A model generated the notes under the pieces. The model was not told where the DNA came from, searched no databases, and saw only the letters and a program-made list of their open reading frames with translations. DNA of 12,618 nt from JBEKDJ01 sp050014415 (GTDB lineage: Bacteria > Desulfobacterota > BSN033 > UBA1163): the NCBI GenBank assembly GCA_050014415.1, contig JBEKDJ010000125.1:1-12618 (forward strand), read 5' to 3'. The translations under genes were made by a program, and so were the position numbers. Of the stretch, positions 11,965 through 12,618 are shown one piece after another. Within the stretch, counting starts at the first letter, position 1, and every line of letters begins with the position of its first letter.

Positions 11965-12552
11965 TTGAGTACTAGGCTAAAGAACGTACCAATGTTGGAC
12001 GAACTAAAAGATCTTATAAAGGTTGTTCTCGCCAACTCTCTAATGCGTGAAAGGGTGGAACGAGCTGGAGATATGTATTGCCCGATGTGCGGAGATTTTA
12101 GGAAAATGCATGTTCTCCCTGTTTATTCAAGGTCGAAAGCTGCAGGTACGGCGATAAACCTGGTTGGGGATATAGGACAACAAATTACTCCGTCACTTTT
12201 TTATTTCAACTGTGTGCAGTGCAATATGCTATTTACAGCTATTGTTTATCTGGGGCAAGGTGGGCCCGCTCTTGCTGTCTTTCCCTCTCAGTATGGTGGT
12301 TTGCGAACTACGCATACGCCCGAAGGGGTTGCATATTACCTTGACCAAGCAAGCAGATCAGAATCCGCAGGTGCAAATAGTGCCGCTATAGCTATGTTCC
12401 GCGGAGCCTTAGAACATATTCTTTTTGAACAAGGTTATCAAACTGGAATGCTTAACTCCAAAATAAACAAATTGGAAGAAGATATAAAGTGCATAATCCG
12501 ATGCATTCTGGCCAGTCATTCCGATCCAATCTGGCCACCGTTGAAGGGGTGA
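11965..12552 (+). pseudogene. Zinc-ribbon/DUF4145-like protein, C-terminally truncated by IS end
   Basis: The first 175 or so codons look native. A C-P-M-C pair (near residues 39-42) and an N-C-V-Q-C pair (near 82-86) form a probable zinc ribbon. The helix SAGANSAAIAMFRGALEHIL and the following segment to LNSKINKLEED are characteristic of DUF4145, a domain often found alone or fused to nucleases. The last 20 codons read into the repeat-bearing end of an insertion sequence (from about 12490), and the typical remaining DUF4145 helices are absent. The start is TTG 11965, or ATG 11992; neither has a convincing ribosome site. The gene lies outside the element, downstream of the tRNA, and is probably non-functional. 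Confidence 0.6.
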
Positions 12553-12618
12553 ACGAAGCGGCGCTGGATAATCCTTTTGAAGGCCATTACCCTCTTAAGA
12601 AACGTTTGAGGAGGAGTG
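12490..12618. mobile_element. Terminus of an IS21-like insertion sequence (partial, runs off window)
   Basis: Two imperfect direct repeats with a 23-bp period are present, CCGATGCATTCTGGCCA (12498-12514) and CCGATCCAATCTGGCCA (12521-12537). Read on the opposite strand they give the TGGCC...TCGGAAT arrays I associate with IS21-family ends. The putative boundary starts with TG at 12490, as IS21 termini do. The sequence ends in GAGGAGGAG, a ribosome-site-like run that would precede an istA-type gene just outside the window. It interrupts the DUF4145-like gene. No transposase is visible here, so the family call is tentative. Confidence 0.45.

Noticed and set aside
1..12618. CRISPR arrays, rRNA genes, replication origin
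   Set aside because: No regularly spaced identical repeats, rRNA signatures or iteron/DnaA-box clusters were seen.

Overview
The window looks bacterial. Strong AGGAGG-type ribosome binding sites precede most genes, a textbook sigma-70 promoter (TTGACA, 17 bp, TATAAA) sits at 1708-1736, the tRNA gene encodes its own CCA, and one edge resembles an IS21-family terminus. Several TTG/GTG starts and a radical SAM enzyme would suit an anaerobic Gram-positive or deltaproteobacterial host, but the host cannot be named from this sequence. Nearly everything from 1898 to 11844 is on the + strand with tight or overlapping junctions and ends in an excisionase-integrase pair abutting tRNA-Thr. That is the layout of an integrated mobile element.

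Layout. (1) 105-1560: two unrecognised minus-strand genes. (2) 1561-1897: divergent intergenic region with a palindrome at the minus-strand gene, a sigma-70 promoter, and a structured leader ending in a strong intrinsic terminator about 30 nt before the first operon gene (attenuator-like). (3) 1898-4717: a ubiquitin-like conjugation module: three small ubiquitin-like proteins, an E2-like protein with a single cysteine, a JAMM/MPN+ peptidase and a ThiF/E1-like adenylating enzyme. (4) 4735-6554: a small two-helix membrane protein, the decayed copy of a zinc-protein/membrane-protein gene pair, a 250-aa protein with a C-terminal membrane anchor, a 118-aa protein whose four metal-ligand pairs have RING-finger-like spacing (candidate E3), and another small membrane protein. 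(5) 6551-8981: a HerA/VirB4-type P-loop ATPase with a possible nuclease-fold tail, overlapped by a disordered zinc-motif protein. (6) 8984-10379: a frameshifted small gene, a CxxxCxxC radical SAM protein and a DUF1599-like protein. (7) 10392-11844: TTG-initiated excisionase-like HTH protein and tyrosine integrase. (8) 11824-11898: tRNA-Thr(UGU), whose 5' end supplies the integrase stop codon. (9) 11965-12618: a zinc-ribbon/DUF4145-like gene apparently cut by the end of an IS21-like insertion sequence.

Working model (inference): E1 adenylates one or more of the ubiquitin-like proteins, E2 accepts the thioester, the RING-like protein may act as E3 or adaptor at the membrane with the small membrane proteins, and JAMM matures precursors or reverses conjugation. 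The co-directional HerA-like ATPase may be the effector, the DNA-handling partner, or simply the element's own mobility or partition machinery. A compact Ubl-E1-E2-JAMM set next to a RING-like protein and a HerA-like ATPase on an integrase-bearing element is the most unusual part of the window.
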